Shown here in pieces: positions 26,747-36,918 of a stretch of 64,000 nt of DNA. The notes beneath the pieces are model-generated. The model was not told the DNA's origin. It saw nothing but the letters and a program-made list of their open reading frames with translations, and did no database searches. Source of the stretch: Paenibacillus campinasensis. GTDB lineage: Bacteria; Bacillota; Bacilli; Paenibacillales; Paenibacillaceae. The stretch spans positions 1-64,000 of the forward strand of contig NZ_NPBY01000030.1 of assembly GCF_002272015.1 (NCBI RefSeq), read 5' to 3'. Position 1 is the stretch's first letter. Each line of letters begins with the position of its first letter. The position numbers were made by a program, and so were the translations under genes.

Positions 26747-27748
26747 TTAGAAGTTTTTCTTAACGACCTTGTCCAAATTATCAAGCATAATTCCCGTACC
26801 CTTTACCACACAGTGCATCGGATCCTCTGCAATGAGGACCGGTACCCGCAGCTCATCGGTCAAGAGCTCGTCCAGGCCGTGAAGCATCGCGCCTCCGCCT
26901 GTCAGAATGACACCGCGGTCAATAATATCCGCCGACAGCTCCGGCGGCGTGCGTTCCAGCACCGACTTGGCTGCTTGTACAATGGAGGACACCGGGTCCC
27001 ACAGCGCTTCCTGCACCTCTGACGAGGAAACCGTCACCGTCAGCGGCAGGCCCGAAACCATGTCCCGGCCCCGGATATCCATCTCCGCCTGGCGCCCGCC
27101 CGGGCGAACCGTGCCGATCACAATTTTCAGATCCTCTGCTGTCCGTTCCCCGATCAACAATTTATATTTATGCTTGATGTACTTCGTGATCGCTTCGTCG
27201 AACTTGTCCCCTGCGATTTTAATCGAAGAGGCGGTGACGACATCGCCCATGGACAGGACGGCTACGTCTGTCGTGCCGCCCCCGATATCCACGACCATGT
27301 TACCGCTTGGCTGATAAATGTCCATGCCTGCTCCGATTGCTGCCGCCTTCGGCTCCTCTTCGAGGAAAACATCCCGGGCACCGCTGCGCTCAGCTGCCTC
27401 CCGAATCGACTTCTGCTCCACCGAGGTAATGTTCGTCGGTGCGCAGATCAGAATGCGGGGCCGGCTGTACCAGCTGCGTCCGCCTACGCGATCAATAAAG
27501 TACTTCAGCATGGCTTCTGTAATTTCGAAATCGGCGATGACCCCGTCCCTCAGCGGGCGGATCGCCGTAATGTTGCCAGGAGTTCGCCCGACCATACGCC
27601 GCGCCTCTTCTCCTACGGCAAGGACTCGTTTGGTGTCGGCCTCAATAGTGACTACGGAAGGTTCGTCAAGCACTACCCCCTTCCCTTTTACGTGAATAAG
27701 CACGTTTGCTGTCCCGAGATCGATTCCAATATCCTTGCTCAACATCAT
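26747..27748 (-). CDS. mbl: MreB-family actin homologue Mbl
   Basis: 333 residues. Actin-fold landmarks: phosphate-1 loop DIGIDLGTANVLI, phosphate-2 loop VVDIGGGTTDVAVLSMG and adenosine motif GVILTGGGAMLHGLDELL. It forms membrane-associated filaments that orient lateral wall synthesis. Start codons ATG ATG at 27748 follow GGGGGC. Position between spoIIID and flhO matches Bacillus Mbl rather than MreB, which is why Mbl is chosen. Confidence 0.93.
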   Translation of the reverse strand: MMLSKDIGIDLGTANVLIHVKGKGVVLDEPSVVTIEADTKRVLAVGEEARRMVGRTPGNITAIRPLRDGVIADFEITEAMLKYFIDRVGGRSWYSRPRILICAPTNITSVEQKSIREAAERSGARDVFLEEEPKAAAIGAGMDIYQPSGNMVVDIGGGTTDVAVLSMGDVVTASSIKIAGDKFDEAITKYIKHKYKLLIGERTAEDLKIVIGTVRPGGRQAEMDIRGRDMVSGLPLTVTVSSSEVQEALWDPVSSIVQAAKSVLERTPPELSADIIDRGVILTGGGAMLHGLDELLTDELRVPVLIAEDPMHCVVKGTGIMLDNLDKVVKKNF

Positions 27749-27946
27749 GAAAAGCCCCCAAAGTAATTATTTTATGGTAAAGAGTCTGTGTACACTGCGC
27801 CGGTTTCCGATTCTCGACAAAATCCTGCATTTCATGATGATCTTCGGCAAATCAGGTCCCATAATTCGATCCTATACCAGCTTTTAACATATCATACTTT
27901 AGGGGAGGGATTCAACGACAATCTAGCGACCTGAGCCCTAAAAAAC

Positions 27947-28231
27947 TCAGGATTTTGCCGTAGCTACCGGCTCACGGTTGCTGCCGGTTTTTTTGTACTT
28001 GATCTTGGTCGCTTCTCCGCCTCGCAAATGACGGATGGACTTGTGGTACTCGAGAATGTGCTTTACCTGATCCGCCAGGTCCGGGTTAATCTCCGGCAGA
28101 CGTTCGGTTAGATCCTTATGCACCGTGCTCTTCGACACGCCAAACTCTTTGGCAATTGTTCGAACCGTATGCCTCGTTTCCACGATACAGCGTCCGATCT
28201 TAATGGTCCGCTCTTTGATGTAATCGTGCAC
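27947..28231 (-). CDS. spoIIID: Sporulation transcription factor SpoIIID
   Basis: 94 residues, GTG start at 28231 with GGGAGGCGGG upstream. A helix-turn-helix spans TVRTIAKEFGVSKSTVHKDLTERL, followed by a helix (DLADQVKHILEYHKSIRHLRGG) and a basic C-terminal tail that adds DNA contacts. It activates and represses sigma-E and sigma-K genes in the mother cell. Length and motif match the family fully. A CCTGAG/CTCAGG inverted repeat overlaps the end of the gene but has no T-run. Confidence 0.97.
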   Translation of the reverse strand: MHDYIKERTIKIGRCIVETRHTVRTIAKEFGVSKSTVHKDLTERLPEINPDLADQVKHILEYHKSIRHLRGGEATKIKYKKTGSNREPVATAKS

Positions 28232-28424
28232 GCTCCCGCCTCCCTACTGTGTGGATAGTTTGGTACATTATATGAGGGGCATGACGGGATATTCGCGGTT
28301 TCACGGGCTGACAAGCTTGCCCGGGCCCATTTATTTTCCGGACATGCCGGGTCAGGGCTTGGACCACAACGCGAAAAACCAAGGCGGGGGAAGGGTTTTC
28401 AGCTTCGTCTGCAAATGAGCAAAG

Positions 28425-28453
28425 AAAAAAGGCAGGAACCAAATGTTCCTGCC
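28425..28453 (-). terminator. Terminator of spoIIQ
   Basis: GGCAGGAAC / GTTCCTGCC perfect 9-bp stem with a five-base loop and a TTTTTT run on the minus strand, about 50 bases after the spoIIQ stop. Confidence 0.92.
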
Positions 28454-28502
28454 TGAATCATGTGCGCGGTGGGCGCATTTCGTTATGGATGCAAGGACAA
28501 GC

Positions 28503-29246
28503 TTAGCGCTGCGGAAGCAGCTTCGAAGGGTTCACCAGGTTCCCGTTCTCATACACTTCAAAGTGTACGTGGTTGCCCAGGTCCTTCTCATACTCGCTGC
28601 GGCCAGCCATGGCGATCGCGTCGCCCTGCTTCACCTCAGCGCCTTGTTCAACCTTTACATCCGTCAAGCTTTGGTATACGGTCTTGAGCTCGCCCGGGTG
28701 GGTAATCTCAACCACGTAACCGTTGATTGGATGGTTCTCCACATGCGTTACTTTTCCGCTGAGCGCAGCTCTGACTTCGAAGGACTGATCGTCTTCCGTT
28801 CCCAGGTCAATGCCGAGGTTCGGACTGAACGTATCGTTGTATTGAACCATCGCTGCTTGATGCGTCTCCGGATCGCTTTCGTCAAAGAAAGGCTTCACGA
28901 CGTTAACCGCTGCATCATCGGCTACCGGCCAGATCATATCCTCGGCATTGGCAACCACTTCAACAGCTTCGTTATTCTGACCTTCGGCTGCTGGATCAAG
29001 CTCTGAACCTGTGGCCGTGCTGGAAACCTCCGACGCGTTCTCTAGCGGCTTCAACTCTTTCTGGCTGGCGTCCTGGTAGACCCACACGAGGGTTAGTATA
29101 ATTGCCGCTGCCGCTAAGTATGCTGCCGGGAACACCCACCGTTTGGACAACACTTTCTTCCATGAAGCCGGCGCTTGCGCCTGATCTCCCTGATTGGTTT
29201 TAGGAGCTTCTTCATGGGGTTTGGTATTTTTGTTCTGTTCATTCAT
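28503..29246 (-). CDS. spoIIQ: SpoIIQ, LytM-domain engulfment protein
   Basis: 247 residues: N-terminal cytoplasmic region rich in Lys/Asn/Gln, one membrane segment (WVFPAAYLAAAAIILTLVWVY, about 32-52), a linker, then a peptidase M23 (LytM) domain. The second zinc motif is intact (HVHFEVY), but the first, normally HxGID, reads NLGID, so one zinc ligand is missing. Bacillus SpoIIQ is likewise degenerate and acts as a structural partner of SpoIIIAH in the forespore-mother cell channel rather than as an enzyme. The start has GAGGTG seven bases upstream. Own terminator; follows spoIID. Confidence 0.93.
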   Translation of the reverse strand: MNEQNKNTKPHEEAPKTNQGDQAQAPASWKKVLSKRWVFPAAYLAAAAIILTLVWVYQDASQKELKPLENASEVSSTATGSELDPAAEGQNNEAVEVVANAEDMIWPVADDAAVNVVKPFFDESDPETHQAAMVQYNDTFSPNLGIDLGTEDDQSFEVRAALSGKVTHVENHPINGYVVEITHPGELKTVYQSLTDVKVEQGAEVKQGDAIAMAGRSEYEKDLGNHVHFEVYENGNLVNPSKLLPQR

Positions 29247-29305
29247 TGGCTATCACCTCAGTAACCATTGTTACCGGGGCCAACTCTTTTATACGTATTT
29301 GTCTA

Positions 29306-30862
29306 TTATTTTTTTGAAGACAGAAGATTTGAAGTTTTATCAAAAGAAATGCCCGTATAGTAGTGGGCCAATATCTCTTCGGCGGTACGCCCTTCCCGTG
29401 CCATTCCTTCGGCCCCATACTGGCTCATGCCTACGCCATGGCCATATCCGTAAGTGGTAATGACGACGTTCCCGTCCTCCACCTTCCAGCTGAACTGGCT
29501 GGAGCGCAGCCCGAGTCTCTCTCTTACTTCCCTGCCCGTGAATGTCTTCCCTCCGATTCTCACGTTCTCAATCCGTTTGCCTTGCGTATAAGATAGGATC
29601 TTGATGAAAGAAGAGGCTCCCTCTCCTCCTGCAGCGACGGGAACGGCTCCCTCGGACAGCCCGAGTTTCGATAGAAACTCCGACCGGGGGATCGTCACCG
29701 TATCCTCATATTTAGGAGAGATCTCTCGGTCCCAGGGACTCGCTACGCTCCGCAGGTAAGGAATCTCGTTCTTCCAATAATCCTCTGAATTTTCAGTATA
29801 GCCGTTACTGGTCGAGAAAAAAGAAGCCGTGATCGGCTTTCCCTCATACGTCATGACCACGCCTTCGGTTTCTTTAACGGCCCGGGCGAGCTTGGCAAGC
29901 TCGGCTTCCTTGCCGGCGCCGGCCCATTCCTTGGTCAGGCGCTCGCTGGAGATGTAGGCCTGGTGACTGACCGTATCGGTCACCAGCGCCCGCTCGTCCG
30001 GCACGCCGCTGCGGTCGCCGGACGCGAGCCGCTGCACGATGTAAGTCCGTGCAGCGATGGCCTGCGCCTTGAGTGCCTCCAGCTGGAACTCGGCCGGCAT
30101 CTCGGCGGCGAGCACGCCGACTAGGTAGGTTTCCAGCGGGAGCTCCTCCACGGTGTCCGTCGCGCTTAGGTAGACGGACACCACCGGTTCGTCCGCGCCG
30201 CTAGGCTCCGCGGACGGCAGCGGGGCCGGGCCCGGCGGGAGCGGCGCCTGCTTGTGGTTGCCGGGGTCAACCACAAGCAGCGGCAGCGCGAGCGCCAGGG
30301 CCAGCAGCACGGCCACCGCCCACAGGGCCGGGTGCACCCGCACCCGCCGCCCCGGGCGGGCGGCCGTGCCGCGCCGCGCAGCGAAGCCGCGGCGCCCGGC
30401 GCGCGAGGGCCGCGCACGGAACGTGCGGCCCCCGCGCGGGACGCGGCCAGCCGCCGCCGGCTGCGCCAGGCGCGGCGGCTCGGCCGCGAGGGGCGGGCCC
30501 GGCTGTGCCGCTGGCCCGCCGCCTGGGGCGGCATCCGCAGGAGCCGCCCCGGCCCGGCTCCCGGGCGGCGGCACGGCCGCCCGGGAGGCAGCGCCGGACA
30601 TGCCGGAGGCGTCCGGCGTCCCCGCGGCGTCACGCGGCTGCGCCCGCGTGACTGCCGGCCCTCGCTCGCCTGCATGCTGATCGGCAGCCGGGTGCCCCGG
30701 CTGTGCAGCCTGCTCGCTCGGGAACCGCCACGTGAGCACATTTGCTCCCTGATCCTTCGACGTCTCCACGCGGCGGGCCTCAAGCTTCCTATCATCCGGT
30801 CCCACTCGCTGCGCTTCCTCCTGATGCAAGGCTACATGAATCCGATACTTCGAATCTTTCAT
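29306..30862 (-). CDS. spoIID: SpoIID lytic transglycosylase with an extended GC-rich N terminus
   Basis: 518 residues, against roughly 340 for B. subtilis SpoIID. The C-terminal 320 residues are standard: LPLETYLVGVLAAEMPAEF with the catalytic Glu, LKAQAIAARTYIVQ, FSTSNGYTENSEDYW and GYGHGVGMSQYGA. It cleaves peptidoglycan during engulfment. The N-terminal 175 residues before the membrane segment (ALWAVAVLLALALALPLLVV) are a disordered Ala/Pro/Arg/Gly-rich cytoplasmic tail, encoded by DNA of extreme GC content (about 30200-30720). Start ATG at 30862 with AGGAGGG. Confidence 0.93.
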   Translation of the reverse strand: MKDSKYRIHVALHQEEAQRVGPDDRKLEARRVETSKDQGANVLTWRFPSEQAAQPGHPAADQHAGERGPAVTRAQPRDAAGTPDASGMSGAASRAAVPPPGSRAGAAPADAAPGGGPAAQPGPPLAAEPPRLAQPAAAGRVPRGGRTFRARPSRAGRRGFAARRGTAARPGRRVRVHPALWAVAVLLALALALPLLVVDPGNHKQAPLPPGPAPLPSAEPSGADEPVVSVYLSATDTVEELPLETYLVGVLAAEMPAEFQLEALKAQAIAARTYIVQRLASGDRSGVPDERALVTDTVSHQAYISSERLTKEWAGAGKEAELAKLARAVKETEGVVMTYEGKPITASFFSTSNGYTENSEDYWKNEIPYLRSVASPWDREISPKYEDTVTIPRSEFLSKLGLSEGAVPVAAGGEGASSFIKILSYTQGKRIENVRIGGKTFTGREVRERLGLRSSQFSWKVEDGNVVITTYGYGHGVGMSQYGAEGMAREGRTAEEILAHYYTGISFDKTSNLLSSKK

Positions 30863-31357
30863 CTGTCTTCCCTCCTGTGCAATTGCTGCATCCTGCCGTG
30901 ACGGCTCGTTCTACTTATAATTATGGGGCCCGGCCATTTGATAGAACCTGTTTAAGAGAAAAGTAGATGACCTTAAGTAGATGACTTGAAATAGATACCT
31001 ATATCCTCAGTTTGGGAACGCTCCTCGATATATATTCCATAAACAATGTGCGAGGGATGGGTTGTAGAAGGGATGCGGCGATGGAGTAACCCGGGTAAGG
31101 CGCCCCGGAGCGAAATGCGGCTGGTCGAACGGGTGCGGCAGAAGGGAGCCATTCGAGCAATTAGGGGATAAAGACAACAGCACTTCATCGTTGACCAATC
31201 GTCATTTAAGAAAGAAGGCTCGGCATACGCCGGCATCAATGCCGCATATGCATCGAGAAGGCCAAAGGAACCTTCCTGGATGTAACAACTACAATAAAAT
31301 CCCCATTCACTCTGCTCAGGCAGCATGATCGGGGCCTACGCGCTTCACCACGATGAC

Positions 31358-31534
31358 TTTGTACGATTTATCGTATAAGGTCTATACGGAATCCCAGGAT
31401 GACAAGCAACTTATACGATCCATCATACAAATATGCTCGTCACCCCATCCAACCCTCCGATTTTGTGCGCCAAATCTACAAACCCAGCCATTTCATCGAG
31501 TATAAGTGAGTTTTGTGCGACATATCATACAAAT
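31358..31534. repeat. Four imperfect palindromes at about 51-bp intervals
   Basis: Units of 22-24 bp start at 31358, 31410, 31461 and 31511. The shared pattern is TTTGTRCGA, a short variable centre, ATC, then TAYAAAT or its equivalent. The first (TACGATTTATCGTA) is a perfect palindrome; the others are diverged. The spacers are unlike each other, so this is neither a simple tandem repeat nor a CRISPR. Confidence 0.6.
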
Positions 31535-31631
31535 CACCCCAGGTTATTGGGAGACAACGGCCCCCCATGGTACTTCACCCTCAGCTTATAATGTCTGTCC
31601 TTCATCTGTACTGCACAAATCATATATGTAC

Positions 31632-31662
31632 AAAAAAAGCCCTGCCGCAAACGGCAGAGCTT
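31632..31662 (-). terminator. murA terminator
   Basis: AAGCTCTGCCG / CGGCAGGGCTT stem (one G-T pair) with a four-base loop, followed by TTTTTT on the minus strand, about 38 bases after the murA stop. Confidence 0.92.
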
Positions 31663-31699
31663 CTCTCACTTCAGTAATAAATAAAATAACGAACCGGAT

Positions 31700-33046
31700 T
31701 TATACCCAGGTTGGCTGTACTTTCAAGACCGGTGTGTCCTTCGCTTCGACAGGAGTCGACGGCGACACTGGCTTCGGTGCTTCATCCGCCGAAATCCGCC
31801 AAATATCGGCACCAAGCCCCGACAGCTTCTCAGCCAGGTCCACGTAACCCCGGTCAATATGATGCACACCGCTAACTTCCGTCGTACCTTCAGCTACGAG
31901 ACCAGCCAGAATAAGCGCCGCACCGGCGCGCAAGTCTGTCGCGCACACCTTCGCGCCCTGCAGCTTGCTTCCGCCCGTCACGATCGCAGATCGGCCTTCT
32001 ACCTTGATCTCCGCATTCATCAGCTGGAATTCATCCACATGCATGAACCGGTTCTCAAACACCGTTTCCGTCACGACACTTGTACCTTCGGATACAAGCA
32101 GCAGCGCCATCATCTGAGACTGCATATCCGTAGGGAATCCTGGATAAGGGAGTGTCTTCACATCCACGGACTTGAGCGGCTTGTCGGCAATGACGCGAAT
32201 TCCGTTCTCATCCGGCAGGACAGTGACTCCCATCTCCTCCATTTTGGAAATGACAGGTCCCAGGTGATCGGCAATAGCGCCTTCGACATAGACGTCTCCG
32301 CCCGTAATGGCCGCAGCGGCCATGAAGGTGCCTGCTTCAATCCGGTCAGGAATGACGTTATGCTGAACACCGTGCAGCTGCTCAACCCCTTCGATTCGGA
32401 TGACCCCGGTACCGGCGCCGCGAACTTTGGCTCCCATCGCATTGAGGTAATTGGCCAAATCGACAATTTCCGGCTCTTTCGCCGCATTTTCGATCGTGGT
32501 TACCCCTTCAGCCAATGTGGCTGCCATCATAATATTTTCAGTGGCTCCTACGCTGGCAACATCCAAGTAGATCTTCGCCCCGCGCAGTCTGCCATTACTC
32601 TTCGCCTCTATATATCCCTGGCCCAGACTGATGTCAGCACCGAGTGCCTCAAACCCCTTCAAATGCTGATCAATCGGTCTTGTACCAATTGCGCATCCGC
32701 CCGGAAGGGAAATTCGTGTTTGGCCACAACGCGCCAGCAAAGGCCCCATAACCAGAAAAGATGCCCGCATCTTGCGCACCCATTCGTAAGGCGCCTCACA
32801 GGATGTTATGTGCTCTGCATTAACACGTATCACTTCGCCCTCGTATGTAATGCCCGCACCGAGTGACTCTAACACTTTGCTGATTGTAATTACATCGTCA
32901 AGAGGAGGTGCGTCCATAATAACACTTTCCCCTACTTCCCCTAAGAGAGAGGCAGCGATGATCGGAAGAACAGAATTTTTTGCTCCGCTGACTTTGACGC
33001 TTCCGGTCAGTCTTTTGCCACCGCGGACGATAAATTTGCTCATCAT
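31700..33046 (-). CDS. murA: UDP-N-acetylglucosamine 1-carboxyvinyltransferase
   Basis: 448 residues from the tandem ATG at 33046, preceded by GGAGGG. EPSP-synthase fold; adds enolpyruvate to UDP-GlcNAc as the first committed step of peptidoglycan synthesis. The N-terminal GAKNS (Lys23-Asn24) and the loop Cys118 in [14 protein letters not shown], the residue alkylated by fosfomycin, are present. The C-terminal tail is slightly extended with Pro/Ser/Val. Location next to spoIID matches the murAA paralogue of Bacillus. Confidence 0.96.
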   Translation of the reverse strand: MMSKFIVRGGKRLTGSVKVSGAKNSVLPIIAASLLGEVGESVIMDAPPLDDVITISKVLESLGAGITYEGEVIRVNAEHITSCEAPYEWVRKMRASFLVMGPLLARCGQTRISLPGGCAIGTRPIDQHLKGFEALGADISLGQGYIEAKSNGRLRGAKIYLDVASVGATENIMMAATLAEGVTTIENAAKEPEIVDLANYLNAMGAKVRGAGTGVIRIEGVEQLHGVQHNVIPDRIEAGTFMAAAAITGGDVYVEGAIADHLGPVISKMEEMGVTVLPDENGIRVIADKPLKSVDVKTLPYPGFPTDMQSQMMALLLVSEGTSVVTETVFENRFMHVDEFQLMNAEIKVEGRSAIVTGGSKLQGAKVCATDLRAGAALILAGLVAEGTTEVSGVHHIDRGYVDLAEKLSGLGADIWRISADEAPKPVSPSTPVEAKDTPVLKVQPTWV

Positions 33047-33561
33047 GGTTCCCTCCGCGTCCATATTTTTCCTTTTATTCAATAAGTTGAGTAGTTCATT
33101 GCTAAATCACTAAGCTTCATCATATCACCGATGAATTAAGCTGTACAAGCGTTTTTTGAACTATTTACGATTCATGGAACCATGCGCCCGTGAAACGCCT
33201 GTTATTCGCAGTTTAGGTTGTGAGCGGATGCCATTCATTTCCACGGCTGCCCCCTAAAGCCCAACTGTTCCGGGTGAACGCCATAGTCCCGAAGTCACAC
33301 GGTTTCGTTCCCCAGACCTTATCCTTGTTTTCAGTGTTAACATAATAAAATACGTTTATTCGACATCTTCTCTTAGCAGCCTAACAGAGATATAACCATT
33401 TGCTTGCCAATTCAAACATGACGATAATCGTCCTTATTCACACGAAACAGCAGCGTCATGATGCTCGCTCCGGATCACCTTTTAGCCTCACGGTTCCATG
33501 CCATTTATGATCAGGCTCACGGCCCACATAAGTATGTCGAGTATTTAATGCGGTAAACCCG
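33047..33561. other. Non-coding gap between murA and ywzB
   Basis: No open frame with a ribosome site on either strand. In Bacillus, as I recall, ywmB occupies this position; nothing resembling it survives here. A moderately GC-rich stretch at about 33225-33310 stands out from the AT-rich surroundings but has no assigned role. Confidence 0.55.
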
Positions 33562-33822
33562 CTAAAATATATATCGGATCATTTGGCTCCAAGTAATATA
33601 GTCAATCAGGAATTGGGCGACAAAACGCCCAAGTACCACGGCCAGCAGCACATGAAGCAGCTTGCCTTGCGGACCTTTGGGATTTCGAACGACCAAATCC
33701 AGCTTTACTTGCTGCAGAGCCCACCATGCCAGCGCTATACAGACCAATGATACAATAATGGATATCAGTCCATTCACACCCACAGTGTTCATAACCGAAT
33801 TTCCAAGGATATCCTCGCGCAT
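33562..33822 (-). CDS. ywzB: DUF1146 (YwzB-type) membrane protein
   Basis: 86 residues with two membrane segments: GLISIIVSLVCIALAWWALQ and KLLHVLLAVVLGRFVAQFLI, separated by a basic loop (VRNPKGPQGK). The pattern WALQxxKxDxxxRNPKGxQ is the DUF1146/YwzB signature. GGAGGGAGGAGT precedes the ATG. It lies between the atp operon and murA, as in Bacillus. Function unknown; the conserved position beside ATP synthase and cell-wall genes is all that can be said. Confidence 0.88.
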   Translation of the reverse strand: MREDILGNSVMNTVGVNGLISIIVSLVCIALAWWALQQVKLDLVVRNPKGPQGKLLHVLLAVVLGRFVAQFLIDYITWSQMIRYIF

Positions 33823-34217
33823 ACTCCTCCCTCCATCTCGTACAGTTTCAGCCCTTAAGGGCCCGACTCTTCTATAATACTTGGCAAGTCGCCAAGAATC
33901 CAGACCTTTCTACACTCCATTTCCTCGGAAATAATTAAATTCCCTTAATAATTCAAGAAACTTGTCATAAAATACAATATGTATCATCTGGGCTTTTGGT
34001 TCAAACGTTTTTTTATACTACGCTCGCTAGCCCCCTTATGTCGTTGACGGGCGCTTCCCTACAGCAAAGCACTGCGCGCTCGATGGGGTCTGTCAGCTCC
34101 CTTTGCAGCTCTCGCCTTTTTCAGCTCTGCTTTTATTATGTTTATCCGGTATTCATTCTCTGCTGCTAACAAAAAGCCGACCCTACAGGGCCGGCTTTCC
34201 GTTATGCTTCTTCTCCA
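33823..34217. other. Gene-free stretch upstream of ywzB
   Basis: AT-rich near 33900-34010 and mixed after that. It ends in the terminator of the 94-residue gene (34171-34198). No coding frame is supported. Confidence 0.55.
34171..34198 (-). terminator. Terminator of the 94-residue gene
   Basis: AAAGCCGGCCCT / AGGGTCGGCTTT stem (one G-T pair) with a two-to-four-base loop and TTTTTG on the minus strand, 20 bases after the stop. Confidence 0.9.
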
Positions 34218-34502
34218 TTACAATTGTGCAGACACCACCTGAATGGTGCCAAAAGCAGGCACAGCGCCGGTCAACAGCGCAGCCACCAGAAGCCGAGGCA
34301 CAACCAGGGTGAGACTGTTGTTGCCTGGAATGACATAGGTTTGAACAGGCGCGTTGACACTGGTGATCACGAGCGCAACATCAAATTCAGACAAGTTGTT
34401 CACCGTTACAGCCGCATCCGCGCCTCCATTCAGATTTTCATAGTATGACTTGCCAACATTAGGGGCCAGCGAGAACACTTGCAGTGGAAGAAGTACAGCC
34501 AT
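34218..34502 (-). CDS. Small beta-rich protein of unknown function
   Basis: 94 residues, start ATG at 34502 with GGGAGGAATC upstream, and a strong terminator after the stop, so the gene is well supported. The sequence is hydrophobic and beta-rich without a signal peptide: VGKSYYENLNGGADAAVTVN, then NLSEFDVALVITSVNAPVQTYVIPGNNSLTLVVPRL. The NLS and PGNNSLTLVV pattern recalls small jelly-roll subunits that self-assemble on spores, such as S-Ena-type appendage proteins. That likeness is weak and only a suggestion. No Cys is present. Between ywzB and the atp operon it is an accessory insertion relative to the Bacillus order I recall. Confidence 0.7.
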   Translation of the reverse strand: MAVLLPLQVFSLAPNVGKSYYENLNGGADAAVTVNNLSEFDVALVITSVNAPVQTYVIPGNNSLTLVVPRLLVAALLTGAVPAFGTIQVVSAQL

Positions 34503-34627
34503 CTGTGATTCCTCCCTTCCTCTTAGATAGAATATTCTATGCTATGACTCTAGTAAGTGGAATGGTAGATATCATAGGAGATTCGCACATTTAAGAGAAT
34601 AAGAGATTGATATCTTTGATTCCCCAC

Positions 34628-34843
34628 TTAGGTTCCCTTCTTAGACCTCAAACTTCTATTATATATAGCAAAACCATATGTACTTGACGACTCATCTTGC
34701 AGGAGTAATCCGTGGGTTGAGGGCTGATTGCAGTGCTGCGATGAGGTCGATGAGGTCCGGATACAGAGGAACGGTTCGATCATTAAGGCATTGTTTCCGC
34801 AGGAAATGCTTCCTGATGGAAATCTAGCACGGAACTTAAACAT
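34628..34843 (-). CDS. Possible 71-residue protein
   Basis: The frame starts at the ATG at 34843, with GGGGAGGAGGATACTCT upstream giving a very strong ribosome site, just after the atpC terminator. Sequence MFKFRARFPSGSISCGNN, then ALMIEPFLCIRTSSTSSQHC, ends basic (NRSLRSKKGT). Composition (Ser/Thr/Cys-rich, no clear fold) is not typical of a conserved protein, and no terminator follows. It could be a small spore or leader peptide, or a degraded gene that kept its start. Left as a candidate. Confidence 0.35.
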   Translation of the reverse strand: MFKFRARFPSGSISCGNNALMIEPFLCIRTSSTSSQHCNQPSTHGLLLQDESSSTYGFAIYNRSLRSKKGT

Positions 34844-34862
34844 AGAGTATCCTCCTCCCCAC

Positions 34863-34902
34863 AAAAAAAGACAGCAGTCCGCTTTCGCAGAAACTGCTGC
34901 CT
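34863..34902 (-). terminator. Terminator of the ATP synthase operon
   Basis: GGCAGCAGT / ACTGCTGTC stem (one G-T pair) with an inner TTCTGCGAAAGCGG hairpin, followed by TTTTTTT on the minus strand, just after atpC. Confidence 0.92.
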
Positions 34903-34910
34903 TGGTGATG

Positions 34911-35324
34911 TTAGTGCTTGGTGTTGCCGGAAATTTTGATCCGGTTCATCGCTCTTTGCAGAGCCAGCTCTGCACGGCGATGGTCGATTTCGTCCTGTCT
35001 GCCTTTGGCATTCAGACGGGTCTGTGCTCTCTCCTTCGCGGCTTCCGCGCGCTCCAGATCGATTTCGTCAGCCTTCTCGGCGCTTTCGGCAAGAATAACA
35101 ACCTTCTCCTTGCGCACCTCGATAAATCCGCCCTGAACGGCAAACGGCTGTCTGTTATTCCCGATCTTGACATAAACGGGTGCTATCTGAAGCGGTGTAA
35201 CAAACGGGATGTGGCCAGGCAAAATACCCAGTTCCCCTTCCACACCGCGAACCGTAACCCCATTAACCTGTTCCGAGTACACAACACGGTCCGGCGTTAC
35301 GATTTCCAACAAAAAGGTGCTCAC
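34911..35324 (-). CDS. atpC: ATP synthase epsilon subunit
   Basis: 137 residues from a GTG at 35324 (VSTFLLEIVTPDRVVYSEQV); the ATG two codons earlier overlaps the GGAGGG ribosome site, so GTG is preferred. N-terminal beta-sandwich (GELGILPGHIPFVTPLQIAP) and C-terminal two-helix regulatory domain (LERAEAAKERAQTRL and HRRAELALQRAMNRIK). It is part of the F1 rotor stalk and inhibits ATP hydrolysis. Last gene of the operon, directly before its terminator. Confidence 0.97.
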   Translation of the reverse strand: MSTFLLEIVTPDRVVYSEQVNGVTVRGVEGELGILPGHIPFVTPLQIAPVYVKIGNNRQPFAVQGGFIEVRKEKVVILAESAEKADEIDLERAEAAKERAQTRLNAKGRQDEIDHRRAELALQRAMNRIKISGNTKH

Positions 35325-35416
35325 TTCCATCCCTCCTAACCGTTATCCGCGAAAAACTCGCGTACAGGCCTAATCAAGCCGCACGGGTACGGTCAACCGA
35401 ACACAATAGTGTCAGA

Positions 35417-36835
<1,419 letters not shown>

Positions 36836-36918
36836 TCACCTCTCTAGGCGGCGAACGATCTTCTTAGCGCGGCCATAACCTCAGCCGCATATCCGTTATA
36901 AACAAATTTTCAGTGCAA

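Larger units (their letters stand above)
30863..31699. other. Gene-free stretch between spoIID and murA
   Basis: No accepted gene; a 117-codon minus-strand frame (30973-31326) lacks a ribosome site. The region holds four spaced palindromic repeats at 31358-31534 and the murA terminator at 31632-31662. The spoIID promoter should lie near 30863-31000 but was not identified with confidence. Confidence 0.6.

Noticed and set aside
30166-30901. Long Arg/Ala-rich frames on both strands across the spoIID N-terminal region
   Set aside because: Absence of stops is caused by extreme GC content; only the minus-strand frame joined to the SpoIID domain is accepted.
30973-31326. 117-codon minus-strand frame upstream of spoIID
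   Set aside because: No ribosome site, odd composition (Cys/Arg/Ser-rich), not followed by a terminator.
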